A DNA stretch of 64,000 bases from a virus. How positions within the stretch are numbered: position 1 is the first letter of the stretch; each line of letters opens with the position of its first letter. Positions 30,223 to 40,600 of this stretch are shown here, one piece after another. The stretch is taken from IMG/VR virus record IMGVR_UViG_3300042806_000062, positions 1 through 64,000 of that record; one strand, written 5' to 3'. A model generated the notes under the pieces. It saw only the letters and a list, made by a program, of their open reading frames with translations. It made no database searches and was not told the DNA's origin. The position numbers were made by a program, and so were the translations under genes.

Positions 30223-31449
30223 TTAAGCAATTCCCTCAGTATCCTTATACATAAACCTTCCAGAGTCAAAATCTATATCTATCATAAATTCTCCACAAAA
30301 TCCATGACGGTTTTTTCTAAAGACACACTCTAAAATACTACTTCCCTGTGCACGACCTAATGCCAATACCCAATCTGCATCATAAGCCAATTGTCTTGAC
30401 CATGCTACCTGTCCAAGTGATGGAACGGTATACATGTCAGTTGCATCATCTGGTGTTGCTGATGCAATTGCTACAATAGGAACTTGTTCAGATATAGCAA
30501 GGATCTTTAATTCTCTAGATATATTTTTAATCTTTACTACTTCATTATCAGTATAGTTATTTGATTGCATTAATTGAATATAGTCAACAAATACTATGTC
30601 TGGTTTATATTGATCTATCTTACCCCGCAAAATTGATGGAGACACTTCTCCTAGTCCATCATTAGAAACTATATGAAAAGACGGCATTCTTTCTAAGTGA
30701 GTCTTACCCCAATTCTTAAATGACTCTGTATCGATAATTCCAGAACTTAGTTTTCTGTGTGACCACATTCCTTGCCCCATAATTGTATATGCACGATTAC
30801 GAACTTCTGACTCTGTCATTTCTAAAGAAACGAAAAGTGGTTTTCTTCCATTCTTCCATGCTTGAACAGCCACAAAAAGTGCGAGCCAAGACTTACCAAT
30901 AGCAGGATAAGCAAGAAGAATACCAAACTGACCAGCAGTAATACCCGCAGGAAGATAGTTGTCAAAACCTGCAAGACCTGTTTGAATACCGTGAATGCCT
31001 TGATCATGCATCTCCTTTACGTGTTCATAGTATGCTACAGCATCGTCTATATCTACAGCATCAATATCTCTAATCTCTGCAGTAATTCTTTTTAGATCAG
31101 CAGTCTTAGAAATAATACTGTTTAGTGCTTCTACTGGTTGATTTAATTTTAATTTACTTGCTGTATCCATAAGAACATTGCTTAAACTACTTTGTAAATG
31201 TTCTGTTCTTAATTCTTCTAAATGATGTTTTGTTCCACCAATTTCTCCAACTGGATCAAAGTCTCTAAATTTTTCTATTACTAAATTAATTGGTGGTACT
31301 GAACTATTTTGTTCTTGATATGTTCTAATAAAATCCCATACATCTTTATGAGTCTTAAATAAAGAATCTGGATTCGCTTGTAATAATATATGTATTTGTT
31401 TATCTTTTAATACAGCAGATAATACTTTACCCTCTAGATCTGCTGACAT
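30223..31449 (-). CDS. Replicative DNA helicase, DnaB-like (408 aa)
   Basis: DnaB family. An N-terminal helical domain (1-150) is followed by a RecA-fold motor with Walker A-like AYPAIGKSWL, PLFVSLEM as the strand after it, Walker B DIVFVDYIQLM and a C-terminal ILECVFRKNRHG motif. Length is near 400, slightly shorter than cellular DnaB. It unwinds DNA at the fork with the primase. ATG at 31449 forms a TAATG overlap with the upstream stop; the earlier TTG at 31464 is not needed. Confidence 0.9.
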   Translation of the reverse strand: MSADLEGKVLSAVLKDKQIHILLQANPDSLFKTHKDVWDFIRTYQEQNSSVPPINLVIEKFRDFDPVGEIGGTKHHLEELRTEHLQSSLSNVLMDTASKLKLNQPVEALNSIISKTADLKRITAEIRDIDAVDIDDAVAYYEHVKEMHDQGIHGIQTGLAGFDNYLPAGITAGQFGILLAYPAIGKSWLALFVAVQAWKNGRKPLFVSLEMTESEVRNRAYTIMGQGMWSHRKLSSGIIDTESFKNWGKTHLERMPSFHIVSNDGLGEVSPSILRGKIDQYKPDIVFVDYIQLMQSNNYTDNEVVKIKNISRELKILAISEQVPIVAIASATPDDATDMYTVPSLGQVAWSRQLAYDADWVLALGRAQGSSILECVFRKNRHGFCGEFMIDIDFDSGRFMYKDTEGIA

Positions 31450-31754
31450 TATTTGTTTAACCAATCTTTTGCTTGTTGTTTCATTAAGCCTCTAATTCTA
31501 TCATCTTCTTTTTTACCTTGCAAGTTTTTATAAAGTTTGTCTGCATTATTTGCAAACCATTTCCAAGAAGGGGTTTCACATATTCTAAAATAATAATCTA
31601 ATAATTCATAACACATATCTAAACCATAAGATTCTATCAAAGAATCTGCAGCCCACTGTTCTACATGAATATTAATATTAATATCAATACTATTAGAAAT
31701 AGCCAGTTTTTTATATCTCGTAAGTAATGCATGACGTAATTGCTTTTCTGCCAC
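31449..31754 (-). CDS. Hypothetical protein upstream of helicase (101 aa)
   Basis: Not recognised with certainty. Helical, with a conserved-looking PSWKWFANNADKLY and a Lys-rich C-terminus. Translational coupling to the helicase suggests a helicase loader or accessory role; this rests on position only. Confidence 0.6.
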   Translation of the reverse strand: MAEKQLRHALLTRYKKLAISNSIDININIHVEQWAADSLIESYGLDMCYELLDYYFRICETPSWKWFANNADKLYKNLQGKKEDDRIRGLMKQQAKDWLNK

Positions 31755-31954
31755 TACTCTATTTCTTTCTTGGCTTCCTCAATTTTAGCAACAACCTTTG
31801 ATTCAATAAACTCATATATTCTTTCCATTGCTGCATCTTTGTCTTCGCCTTCTCGAACAAAATCTGTACATCCTAGATCTAGTCTAAGACTTTGAAAATT
31901 GCCTAAATTTAATGTATACCCTAGTGTTACGGATACTGTTGTTTTGTCAGACAT
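31754..31954 (-). CDS. Hypothetical protein (66 aa)
   Basis: Not recognised. Starts MSDKTTVSVTLGYTLN, then a charged helix ending KIEEAKKEIE. ATG 31954 is chosen because it follows the upstream stop at once; the longer frame to 31978 lies inside that gene. Coupled to the helicase operon. Confidence 0.55.
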   Translation of the reverse strand: MSDKTTVSVTLGYTLNLGNFQSLRLDLGCTDFVREGEDKDAAMERIYEFIESKVVAKIEEAKKEIE

Positions 31955-31956
31955 AA

Positions 31957-32502
31957 TTACCACGTTTCTTCTGCCCAAACAGGGATATATTCCCCATCCT
32001 TAGTTCTTGTATATAACATAATAGCATCTCCAATCAAAGAACGCAACTCTTTTTCAGTAGGAATATTTTTTGATGCATTAACCCTACCGTCTTTTCTTGG
32101 TCTACCTATACTTATTGTAGCAATAGTTGACCTAATTGTAAATAGGTCCTCTTCTGAGTAATAAGCATATTCTCCAAATATTCTTTTACCCCCAGCAACT
32201 GCCCCAGTTGGTGGATCTACTAACCCTTTTGTAATCCATCTTTCTAGTTGTATTCTAGATCTTCCAAATATTTTTATAGTATTTTTAACTGTATATGCTC
32301 TTTTTCTATGTTTTTTAAAGTCTGAATATAATAGGGTTTGCTCTTTATCTTTTATAAAATTATAAATTTCACATATATCATTGGCACGATTAAAATGAAT
32401 TAATCTTACTAGTTCTTTATTAAAAAAGAATATTCTAGAACTTGGTTTTATAGATTGCTTCCAAGTATCTTGGCTCTGGTCTTTTCTGCTTTCATTATCC
32501 AC
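31957..32502 (-). CDS. MerR-like helix-turn-helix protein (181 aa)
   Basis: Residues about 70-120 contain TVKNTIKIFGRSRIQLERWITKGLV-type sequence, a MerR-like winged helix with the arginine-rich wing, followed by an EDLFTIRSTI helix. N- and C-terminal flanks lack recognised domains and there is no metal-sensing Cys. It is placed at the head of the replication operon, suggesting a regulator or origin-binding protein; no binding site was identified. Confidence 0.6.
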   Translation of the reverse strand: MDNESRKDQSQDTWKQSIKPSSRIFFFNKELVRLIHFNRANDICEIYNFIKDKEQTLLYSDFKKHRKRAYTVKNTIKIFGRSRIQLERWITKGLVDPPTGAVAGGKRIFGEYAYYSEEDLFTIRSTIATISIGRPRKDGRVNASKNIPTEKELRSLIGDAIMLYTRTKDGEYIPVWAEETW

Positions 32503-32666
32503 TGGGCAACTTCTCCGTGTCTATCTGGATGGTTATACATTTCTCTTTTCCCACAAACTAAGCAATATAGTTCTAAGTGATCGTAGGAAGAAAAAACTCT
32601 ATCTACTAACATTCTTCCTTCACACTTGCTGCACTCAATGTGCGTATTGTTAATTATTTTTGCCAT
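32448..32666 (-). CDS. Zinc-ribbon protein (72 aa)
   Basis: CSKC (13-16) and CLVC (35-38) form a zinc ribbon, followed by a basic helix. It overlaps the HTH gene by 55 nt and begins the replication operon. A TGATATACT box lies 9 nt before the ATG, leaving almost no leader. Confidence 0.65.
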   Translation of the reverse strand: MAKIINNTHIECSKCEGRMLVDRVFSSYDHLELYCLVCGKREMYNHPDRHGEVAQWIMKAEKTRAKILGSNL

Positions 32667-32675
32667 AGTTGAAAA

Positions 32676-32684
32676 AGTATATCA
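32676..32684 (-). promoter_or_regulatory. Extended -10 promoter of the replication operon
   Basis: On the minus strand TGATATACT (hexamer 32681-32676) lies 9 nt before the ATG of 32448-32666, giving a leader of about 3 nt. It immediately follows the 32689-33111 stop. No ribosome binding site is visible. Confidence 0.5.
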
Positions 32685-32688
32685 TATC

Positions 32689-33111
32689 TTAAGGCGCTAT
32701 GCCGATTGCTATTACACTTACTGACAAATTTACAGCACCAGAGGTATTAAATCTTACTACCCCTTCTGCTCTGGATGTTCCAACATTTCTTAATGTACAT
32801 ATTACATCGTCTCCAGTAGTAGAGCCAGTATTGTTTATAATTGTTGCTGTTACAACTGGGGTAAACTTAAACTCTGGGTATGTAAAGAAAAATGACTCAG
32901 TTGTATTTCCTGATGCGTTTGTTGTACTTAAAGTTTTAGTTGCTGAAAACATCTTTAAATTACTGGTAGTATCTGTGTTTTCATTAACCTTTGATGTAGA
33001 GGTAGCCCTAATAGCAATTGTGTTAGCAATTGAATTAATCTGACTTACCATATCATAGATATAGTTTACGTCTAGTGGTTGCCCACGTTCTGGTAAGGGT
33101 ATGGCTGCCAT
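32689..33111 (-). CDS. Virion-associated protein downstream of tail spike (140 aa)
   Basis: Not recognised by family. The protein has the low-Cys, Ser/Thr/Asn/Val-rich beta composition of phage fibre or decoration proteins, with a helical N-terminal part (YIYDMVSQINSIANTI) that could trimerise. It ends the virion module next to the spike gene. Preceded by an extended -10 and an AGGAG site. Confidence 0.6.
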   Translation of the reverse strand: MAAIPLPERGQPLDVNYIYDMVSQINSIANTIAIRATSTSKVNENTDTTSNLKMFSATKTLSTTNASGNTTESFFFTYPEFKFTPVVTATIINNTGSTTGDDVICTLRNVGTSRAEGVVRFNTSGAVNLSVSVIAIGIAP

Positions 33112-33126
33112 TTTATCTCCTAGTTA

Positions 33127-33135
33127 ATTATATCA
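33127..33135 (-). promoter_or_regulatory. Extended -10 promoter before 32689-33111
   Basis: On the minus strand TGATATAAT (hexamer 33132-33127) lies 15 nt before the ATG; the predicted start would leave a very short leader beginning at the GGAG ribosome binding site. Confidence 0.5.
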
Positions 33136-33136
33136 G

Positions 33137-35263
33137 TTAAGCGTTTGTAGTAGATGTGTAGATTGAAGTAGAACTATTTAAATATGGAGTCGTAGCAGCA
33201 GTGCCAGCATAATTTCCAAAAGTTGTCATACCACTACCTCCAGTAATTCTTAAACCGTAAAGTGCTATATTGCCTGATGAAGTACCTTTGTACATCCTAT
33301 TACCTATTATAGAGCATCTGGTAGAAACAAGATCTATAAATATAAAACTATAAGTGTTGCTTGTTTCAGTAGACACATTCTTTATCATATTATTAGTTAT
33401 CATACAATCATCAGAATTTTCTAAAATAATACCGTGTCTCATTACCCACTCAATTCGATTAGAGGTAACCAAGGCTTCTACGCAATCTGCAAGATATATT
33501 GCATGTCTTCCAGTTGTAACTGCAGGGGATGGTCTAAAATGATTTCCAGATATAACTAAGCCGTCTATGTTTCTAGCAGTTATACAATCTCTTCCTGTAG
33601 ATTGACTTTGTTGGAATATGTTATTTTGAATACTTATATTAAAAGATGTATGCCATGAATCTGAAGTAGAGGTTGTTCTAAAACCTAGTCCAACTCCGCC
33701 AGCACATTCAGAAAAATTATTACCTTGAATAATTGCTTCTCTCCAAACAGCATCTGATCTAACAGCATATTCTGTCATCCCATCAAATGTGTTATTAATT
33801 ACTTTAATTTCTTCGTGATATCTTTCTGCTAAAACTGTTGATCCACTTGTATCTGCAGAGTGACTTCCAACACCAGTTGGCCATGCTACTGTACCAGCAA
33901 ATCCAGAAGATCCAAAATAACAGCCTTCTACGGTTACATCTTTACAAGTTGTTTTATCGTAAGATCCAAATTCTCCAAATACCGTAGACCTAAATGCACC
34001 ATCTATTTGTATAGCCTCTGAATAACTCCTTCCTCCAGTATCAACAAACCCAATAAATTTACAATCTTTAATTCTTACTGTCTTAGAACTATTTATTTCT
34101 ATAGCATGAAATCCACCAACATTTCTAAATGTTGATTGTTCTACAACTATATTGTCTCCATGTGCAAAACTAAATATATTAGATGGATTAAAAGGATATG
34201 CGGTTGCTCTACAATCCCAGTCTCCACCTATAACTTTAATATTAGACTGTCCAGAATATTCAGAATAAGATGCACCAGTATCTCCATTCCACAACATACT
34301 ACCACCAGAGTATTCTTTTCTCATGTAAGCAAATTTTGACATTAAAAGAGTTGTATAAGAATAAATTCTAAGTCCAGAACTTAAATTCCATAGCCCACTT
34401 GGAATGTATACCGTTCCCCCACCAGCATCTCTTGCTGCATTTAATGCATTTTGAATTTTTGATCTTGAATCTGCTTCATTTGAAACTGCTCCAAAGTCCC
34501 TAACAATATCATAAAAATTAGTTATTGGTGCAGCGCTTCCAGATCCACTAGCAGCCGAACCATTTAAAAGAATTCTATTATTAGCGTCATCGTAGGTTGC
34601 TGTTATGTTAGTGTGAAAATTATGGTTTAACAATGGTGCTGCTGCATCTTGTATTTCTTCTGTTGTAACAATTACTGAAGCAGAAGAGGCTGATGCAGAT
34701 AAAAGAATTCTATTATTAGCGTCATCATATGTTGCTGTTATGTTTGTGTGAAATGCGTGATTTAAAAGAGGGGCTGCTGCATCTTGTATTTCTTCTGTTG
34801 TAGGCGAGGCTGAGGCAGAAAGTAATACTCTATTGCTGTCGTCATCGTAGGTTGCTGTTATGTTTGTATGAAAAGCATGATTAAATAAAGGTGCTGCTGC
34901 ATCTTGAATTTGTTCTGTAGTAACTGTTGCAGATGGAGATGATCCTGTAATTAAAACACCGTTTACGGTTAAACTACTTCCAACAACGAGGTTTCCATTA
35001 ATATTTGCATTGTTTATTACCGAAGCACTATTTAAATTAGCAACTCCAGATGTAGTTAGGGTAGAAGTAGAAATATTTTTATTAGACAACAAATTTTCTA
35101 TAGAACTATTAACAAATGCTGCAGAGGGAGTATTATAAATCAATATATCATTGGCAGAAGCGCTTACTATGTTTACCCCGCCAATTGCGTTTATATTTAC
35201 TGCTTCTTGAAAAAGACTTGTCCACTGCCCAGTAGAAGAATCAAATACTTTTGGATATGTCAT
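33137..35263 (-). CDS. Tail spike with parallel beta-helix domain (708 aa)
   Basis: The N-terminal 110 residues look like a fibre shaft; residues about 115-238 hold three tandem repeats of 40-45 aa (TEEIQDAAAPL, then HTNITATYDD). From about 250 the sequence changes to FYDIVRDFGAV, GGGTVYIPSG and many NxF/I-type rungs, a pectate-lyase-3-type right-handed beta helix used by phage spikes to bind or cut surface polysaccharide. A catalytic acidic cluster cannot be assigned by eye, so enzymatic activity is not claimed. It is the last large gene of the tail module. Confidence 0.85.
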   Translation of the reverse strand: MTYPKVFDSSTGQWTSLFQEAVNINAIGGVNIVSASANDILIYNTPSAAFVNSSIENLLSNKNISTSTLTTSGVANLNSASVINNANINGNLVVGSSLTVNGVLITGSSPSATVTTEQIQDAAAPLFNHAFHTNITATYDDDSNRVLLSASASPTTEEIQDAAAPLLNHAFHTNITATYDDANNRILLSASASSASVIVTTEEIQDAAAPLLNHNFHTNITATYDDANNRILLNGSAASGSGSAAPITNFYDIVRDFGAVSNEADSRSKIQNALNAARDAGGGTVYIPSGLWNLSSGLRIYSYTTLLMSKFAYMRKEYSGGSMLWNGDTGASYSEYSGQSNIKVIGGDWDCRATAYPFNPSNIFSFAHGDNIVVEQSTFRNVGGFHAIEINSSKTVRIKDCKFIGFVDTGGRSYSEAIQIDGAFRSTVFGEFGSYDKTTCKDVTVEGCYFGSSGFAGTVAWPTGVGSHSADTSGSTVLAERYHEEIKVINNTFDGMTEYAVRSDAVWREAIIQGNNFSECAGGVGLGFRTTSTSDSWHTSFNISIQNNIFQQSQSTGRDCITARNIDGLVISGNHFRPSPAVTTGRHAIYLADCVEALVTSNRIEWVMRHGIILENSDDCMITNNMIKNVSTETSNTYSFIFIDLVSTRCSIIGNRMYKGTSSGNIALYGLRITGGSGMTTFGNYAGTAATTPYLNSSTSIYTSTTNA
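34550..34921 (-). repeat. Three tandem repeats in the tail-spike gene
   Basis: Three units of about 120-135 bp encode the EIQDAAAP-HTNITATYDD module. Units 2 and 3 are the most similar at the DNA level (shared AATTCTATTATTAGCGTC-type stretch on the plus strand), suggesting recent duplication. Confidence 0.85.
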
Positions 35264-35733
35264 AACTCTATTACACCTGTATCAAAAACTTGAATACTTT
35301 CTATTTTTTCTGGTGGGAAAGGATAACTTGGAAGTTGTCCTACAACTCTTAAAGATGTTGGACTTTCTCCTTCTTCTGAAAATATCACTGTACTATTATT
35401 TGCAATTCTTCCATAAAACTCAAAATCTGCATAATAGTCCCACTTTATAAAAAGATCATATTCAGAAATTTTTCTTCTTACAACACTTCCAGAAGGTAGG
35501 TCTATTGTTATTTCTTCTTTCCAATTTAATTCGTAAGGACCACCTTCTTTAAGTGCTACAACTCTTGCATCTACTTGATTTGGGCTAATTTGACCAATGC
35601 TTGTTAAACTAAAAATTTTAGACCATTCTGAAATACTGTTTCTATCTTCTGAGGATATTCTAAATCTAATAGAATGTTTTCCATTTTTATAAGGTGGAGG
35701 CAATTTTTCTAAAGGAATTCTAAACTTTGCCAC
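35260..35733 (-). CDS. Minor tail/structural protein (157 aa)
   Basis: No family recognised with confidence. Beta-rich, with fibronectin-like features (IRFRISSEDRNSISEWSKIF) and overlapping ends with both neighbours. Position between minor tail protein and spike suggests a tail-tip component. Confidence 0.65.
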   Translation of the reverse strand: MAKFRIPLEKLPPPYKNGKHSIRFRISSEDRNSISEWSKIFSLTSIGQISPNQVDARVVALKEGGPYELNWKEEITIDLPSGSVVRRKISEYDLFIKWDYYADFEFYGRIANNSTVIFSEEGESPTSLRVVGQLPSYPFPPEKIESIQVFDTGVIEL

Positions 35734-36860
35734 TATCCATCAACGCCCAACCCAAACCTATACTCAATATAGTTATTAGTATTTTCTGATTTTAAAATAG
35801 GTAAAGCGTTCTGTGTAGATATTAAATTGTATCCTACTAGTGAATAAAGAGGGTTTAGAGTAGATATATTTTCTATTCTCATACCGTCATAAATAATAAA
35901 GTAATTGTTTGTAGGTACCCCCGAACTTAATACAGAAGTAAATATCTTGATGTAGTTAATGTTTGCAAAAGAAAAATTATCATCTTTAATTAATTGTGAT
36001 ATATCTCTTGTGATTACAAGATATCTGTTTGCTGAACCGTCTTGTGTAAAATCAGCAGAGGTTAGTCCTATATTCAACGTTGCCTTTGGACGTTCTGAAT
36101 CAATATTAGAAACGTTATTTATAAACTGAATTACTATTCTAACATTATCTGGGTTTGTATTTTGACTAAAAGTTCTACTTACTAGGCTTAGTGCTATTTT
36201 AATTTTATCTGTAGGGTTATTTCTACTTAGATCAAAGTTTAATGTAGAATTTTCTAAATATGCTGCACCCTCTGGTATAGTATAGGATGAGTTTATGTAA
36301 GAACTACTTCCACTTACCATCAATGCTTTGCTTAGTAGTCTTGGGGGCTCTTGTCTTATCTTTCTTGTATTGTTATTAAAGATATCTGAGTCAGAGTTAA
36401 CAAATTGTGCTGATAAAGATGTTGTGATATTGCCGTTATTGTCTCCGCTGTCAATTGCACCGTTTGGCTGTAATAAAACTGGTGATGCTGCTCCTGTTAC
36501 AACATAAGACCATTGTTCAATAGGGCTAAAGGTAACTATCAGTTTGCTATCATACTTTCCAGCAACAGAGTTTGCTCCTGCTGGGTATAGTCCAACCTCT
36601 GATATAAGGTATCTTTGGCTTGTTGGCATTTCTGCTTTAAATACAATTTTTTCTACATTGTCCTCTTTAACAAAACCTTTGGCTATAATTGGAACCCTAA
36701 AAACCTCAAAATCAAGGGATTGTACGGAGGCTGATACTAATGATGCCTCTCCTGTTTCTAGTGGCTTAGGACCGCTTCCAGCGGCTATATGGGTGGCAAA
36801 AGCAGGTGCTTGTCCAAGTAGGAACTTTGCAATAATCTGTTTTCCGTTATTTGTTATCAT
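35733..36860 (-). CDS. Tail-fibre or tail-tip protein (375 aa)
   Basis: The N-terminus MITNNGKQIIAKFLLGQ, then HIAAGSGPKP, resembles N-terminal parts of actinophage tail-fibre-like proteins. The rest is beta-rich with many Ser/Asn and no catalytic motifs. It overlaps the LysM gene by 4 nt and the 157-aa gene by one base. Confidence 0.7.
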   Translation of the reverse strand: MITNNGKQIIAKFLLGQAPAFATHIAAGSGPKPLETGEASLVSASVQSLDFEVFRVPIIAKGFVKEDNVEKIVFKAEMPTSQRYLISEVGLYPAGANSVAGKYDSKLIVTFSPIEQWSYVVTGAASPVLLQPNGAIDSGDNNGNITTSLSAQFVNSDSDIFNNNTRKIRQEPPRLLSKALMVSGSSSYINSSYTIPEGAAYLENSTLNFDLSRNNPTDKIKIALSLVSRTFSQNTNPDNVRIVIQFINNVSNIDSERPKATLNIGLTSADFTQDGSANRYLVITRDISQLIKDDNFSFANINYIKIFTSVLSSGVPTNNYFIIYDGMRIENISTLNPLYSLVGYNLISTQNALPILKSENTNNYIEYRFGLGVDG

Positions 36861-37600
36861 AATTGATCCACTTCAAATATTGTACCACTTGTGTCTATCT
36901 CAATTTCTACAATTTCAGAATCTTTTAAATTAACAACTTCAATAACTAAATCTCCATTAGTATCTATATAAAGATAATCAGTTAAATTATTTTCTAAAAG
37001 GTATGTGTCAGAAGGGATTTTATCTTGTAGTTTAATAGGGAATATATCAAAAAATGAAGAGTCTGTTTTTTGAAGAGATATAAGGCTAGAAGGGTCAAAT
37101 TTTCTTTTAATATCTGATAGGTTAGATATAACATCATAGTATGGATTTATACCCTCGACTGTATCGTGTCTAACAAACTTAGTTAATTCATTGGCCCCAA
37201 CGTTTTCAAATAATAGATTAGTTATTGTTTCTGCACTTACGGTTTCTTGTGCAAGACTTACTACGTCTCTTTCTGGAACCCTAACCATTTGTGGTGGTGG
37301 TGGAGGAAGTTGGACTACTGGCTCTGAATTACTATAGTTTGTATCTGGCGGCGGTGGATTATTGCTTGACTGTTGTTGTTTAACAATTCCAGAATTAAAC
37401 TTAAAATTTGTACCAGAAAACAAAACAGTTGTTCCTGCTTTTTGTCTAGCAGCCAAAGTTTTATTTTGTGTTATTGCTTGTTGAACTTGTTTTGTAGTTA
37501 CTTGTTGTTTAAGTTGTGCAGAAAGATCTTTTGCAATTTTTGCAGGAGTATCTCCTTTTTGAACAGTTACCTTTCCAGTATTTTTATCTATTTTTGCCAT
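36857..37600 (-). CDS. LysM-like tail protein (247 aa)
   Basis: Residues about 11-66 look like a LysM module (VTVQKGDTPAKIAKDLS, then NKTLAARQKAGTTV), a fold that binds peptidoglycan or holds tail proteins together. A Gln/Pro-rich linker (about 74-108) follows, then an acidic region. In the tail-tip block it probably forms part of the baseplate hub; cell-wall contact is possible. Confidence 0.7.
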   Translation of the reverse strand: MAKIDKNTGKVTVQKGDTPAKIAKDLSAQLKQQVTTKQVQQAITQNKTLAARQKAGTTVLFSGTNFKFNSGIVKQQQSSNNPPPPDTNYSNSEPVVQLPPPPPQMVRVPERDVVSLAQETVSAETITNLLFENVGANELTKFVRHDTVEGINPYYDVISNLSDIKRKFDPSSLISLQKTDSSFFDIFPIKLQDKIPSDTYLLENNLTDYLYIDTNGDLVIEVVNLKDSEIVEIEIDTSGTIFEVDQL

Positions 37601-40600
37601 TATACTTCCACGACCTTAAGTCTATTAGAAACTCCTCCAGAAGATCTAGAGTATGATATTTCTGATATAACAAATTTTTTATCTGGATCTACAAACAGGT
37701 CGTCATCTGGAAGGGTATAGTTAATTTTTACAATATCCCCTAATTGTAAGTGTGGGGTTCCAAAGGTTTGAATAGACATAGTCTTTCTTGGCTTAACTGT
37801 TTTTTTAACCATCCATTCCATTATATCTCTTGCTAAATCACTACTTTGAATATATGCAGAGTCTAAAGAAAAAGATCTATCTCCATATTTAGATCTACTT
37901 AACTTAACATCTTGATATATTTTATCTGCCCTTTGAGGAGACCTAATGGTATTATTAACAACAATAGGGTCTGAAAAATTAGATATGTCTCTATAGTAGT
38001 CATCAACAGTTAATACATTAGAAGTATTTTGAGTAAATGTTACTCCTACTATTCTTAAATAACTACCCGAAGTTTCATCTAGCACAATTGCCTTATCTGT
38101 ATTATTGAATATTAAGAACTCTGCTCCGTATGAGCCAGCCCTAAAACCAGACACGGTATAGGTTTTCTCGCTGTTAAAAGTTGGGGCAAGGAAAGCAAGA
38201 AATGCTGGGAATGCTTTGTCATACTTAATATTAAAATAAGCACACTCTCTTAGTATAGTTCCAAACTCTTCAAAGTATATAGAGTATTTTGGAGCATTGT
38301 TCGAACTAATTCCAGAAAGATATGTTGACTGGACCAAGCCAGATACAGCATACTTTCTTATAGCGTCAGAAGAAGATATATCTCTATTTGAAAATACATT
38401 TGATACACTGTTTACTACAGATACACTACTTTCTTTACTTTGTAAATTCTTTAATGCATATACATTTTCAAACATACATTTTGATGAGCCGCGGGTAAAC
38501 AAAGCAATATTATTATATGCTGGCAAAGGATCTGTATCATCTACTGTAGATATTAATATGTTATTTAGATATAGATAGAATCTTCTAGTTGTACCTATGT
38601 TTTCATATTCAATGGCTAAATCGTATACCGTTGGATTTTTTTGATTTAGTAGTCTATCTTGTCCAACAAACTTTCCTTCATCAACAAGTATCTGGGTTAG
38701 TCCTCCGTACAACTTATACGGAACTGCTACTGTAGCACCATTTACGGTTCCTGGCTGAACTTTATAAAATACAATATTGTGCAATACGCTAGTTGTCTGG
38801 TTAGTAACAGCATCTGCTAGTGTATATTTTTGTAAATTATCTCCAGTTAAAGATATAATTTCAAAAAAGTATCCATAGTTATTATCTGGGTTTACCATTG
38901 CTGCAATACCACCAGACCCACCTACTACTGTTGAAGGTTCGTTTGCTGTTTGAGGATCTACGGAATAATAATCTGAAGCATTTTGTGCTGTTAGTATTTT
39001 CTCGCTTGCTTCTGGTTTTCCAATAATTCTCATTCTTGTTCCAAAGTGTTTATAGTCTTGATCCATTGCTTTGTATACATAAGTTACAAAATCTGTTTTA
39101 TTAATTGTTGCTGGCATTGGGGTTGGTCCTGTAAAAATAAAAGCAGAAGATTGAACCGTTCCGCTTGCAGTTGTTTTAAGTGATTTAACAAAGTCATCAT
39201 CTGGAACATTTTGTCTCATAAAGTTTGCTAAAATTCCTGTTCTAGAAGAAGTAATTGCCGTAGTTGTGTCTGCTCCAACTGTTGGACCAAGTGCTACTTT
39301 TGTAGGAAAAGGAATAGACGCTGTTGGTGTAGTTGTAAATAAAAATTGAGATGCCATTTTTATGCCACGAACATACGAATTGTCTGACCAGTAACTTGAT
39401 AGACCAGCGTTATGCTCAACTGCGGTTGTTCCAAATTGTGCACGTCCATGTGATTTTACAACACCATTTTTGTAAGTAACTCCTGGCTCTAATCCAACTA
39501 CTGCTGCAGAGTCTAACTCTTCATAGAATGGTTCTGTATAAATTCTTATATTGCCAGTAGCGTACATTTTTCCATTAAAGGGAAGTGTTGAAAAATATTT
39601 TTGATACTCTTGATTACTTGTAAGAAAGAATGTTCCTTGTCCTGGAATTGTATACTCTACTGCATCGTATCTAATAACTTCTCCATTAGCGTAAAGGTAT
39701 CCTTGAAATCTTGGTAGCCAGTATACGTTTTCTCCAATGTCTATAATGTTATTTCTAATTATATTGTTTTCAACATATGGTACAGATGCTGATAGTGTTG
39801 TATTTAATGCTACCGCTCCCAAAGCGTATCCACCAGATTTTGACTGCTCGTTTACTGTTTTAGTCTCTTGTTGGTCTGCTATCTCCCATAGCAATACTGG
39901 TTTATAAACATAAGTTCTATCTTGATCTACTTTTATTGCTTGATTTAATGATGATACAGATCTTTGTATATATCTTGTAACATAGTTAATTCTTCCATTA
40001 TTAATAATTTTTGTTTCTACCCCATCAATACTTATAATGTTAGGTAGTACTGATCCGCTAGATACTGCAGTTTTTTCTGCATACAATACATAATCTTCTT
40101 CTCTTTGATAAGTTTCAGGTAGTAGGTATTCTTTTGACATTACTACAAAGTTATTGTATTCGTCAAAGAACATTGCTGTTTGAGTTGCTATTGCTAGTCT
40201 TTCTAATACCTCTGCTACTGAAGCGTCTGGCTCAACAAAGAAATATGGAATGATTGGATCGTTTGTATTAGTTATATTTTTAAATACATAGTTACTAAAT
40301 CCTATATAGTCTAAAAGCACTGCAACTGCTTTTGTTAAGGTCGTGTTATTAAGCATGATGCTTGGGGCTGTCATTGTTTCTAGCCTAAAGAAGTTATCTC
40401 TTAGTGGTATGGATAGATTTGAAAGTCCACCTACAACAGATGGGAACTCTTCGGAAAAGAAAGTTTTTAAAGGAATAAATTTATCATAGCCATTAACATT
40501 TAATATTGCTTCATAGAAGTCAAACTTTACATTTGGTTTTAATAGTCCATATACAAGGCTGTCAGTATTATTTTCATTGAATGCCCCGTCATAATTTAAT

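Noticed and set aside
33137-35263. Pectate lyase enzyme activity
   Set aside because: The beta-helix fold is likely, but no catalytic residues can be assigned from sequence alone.
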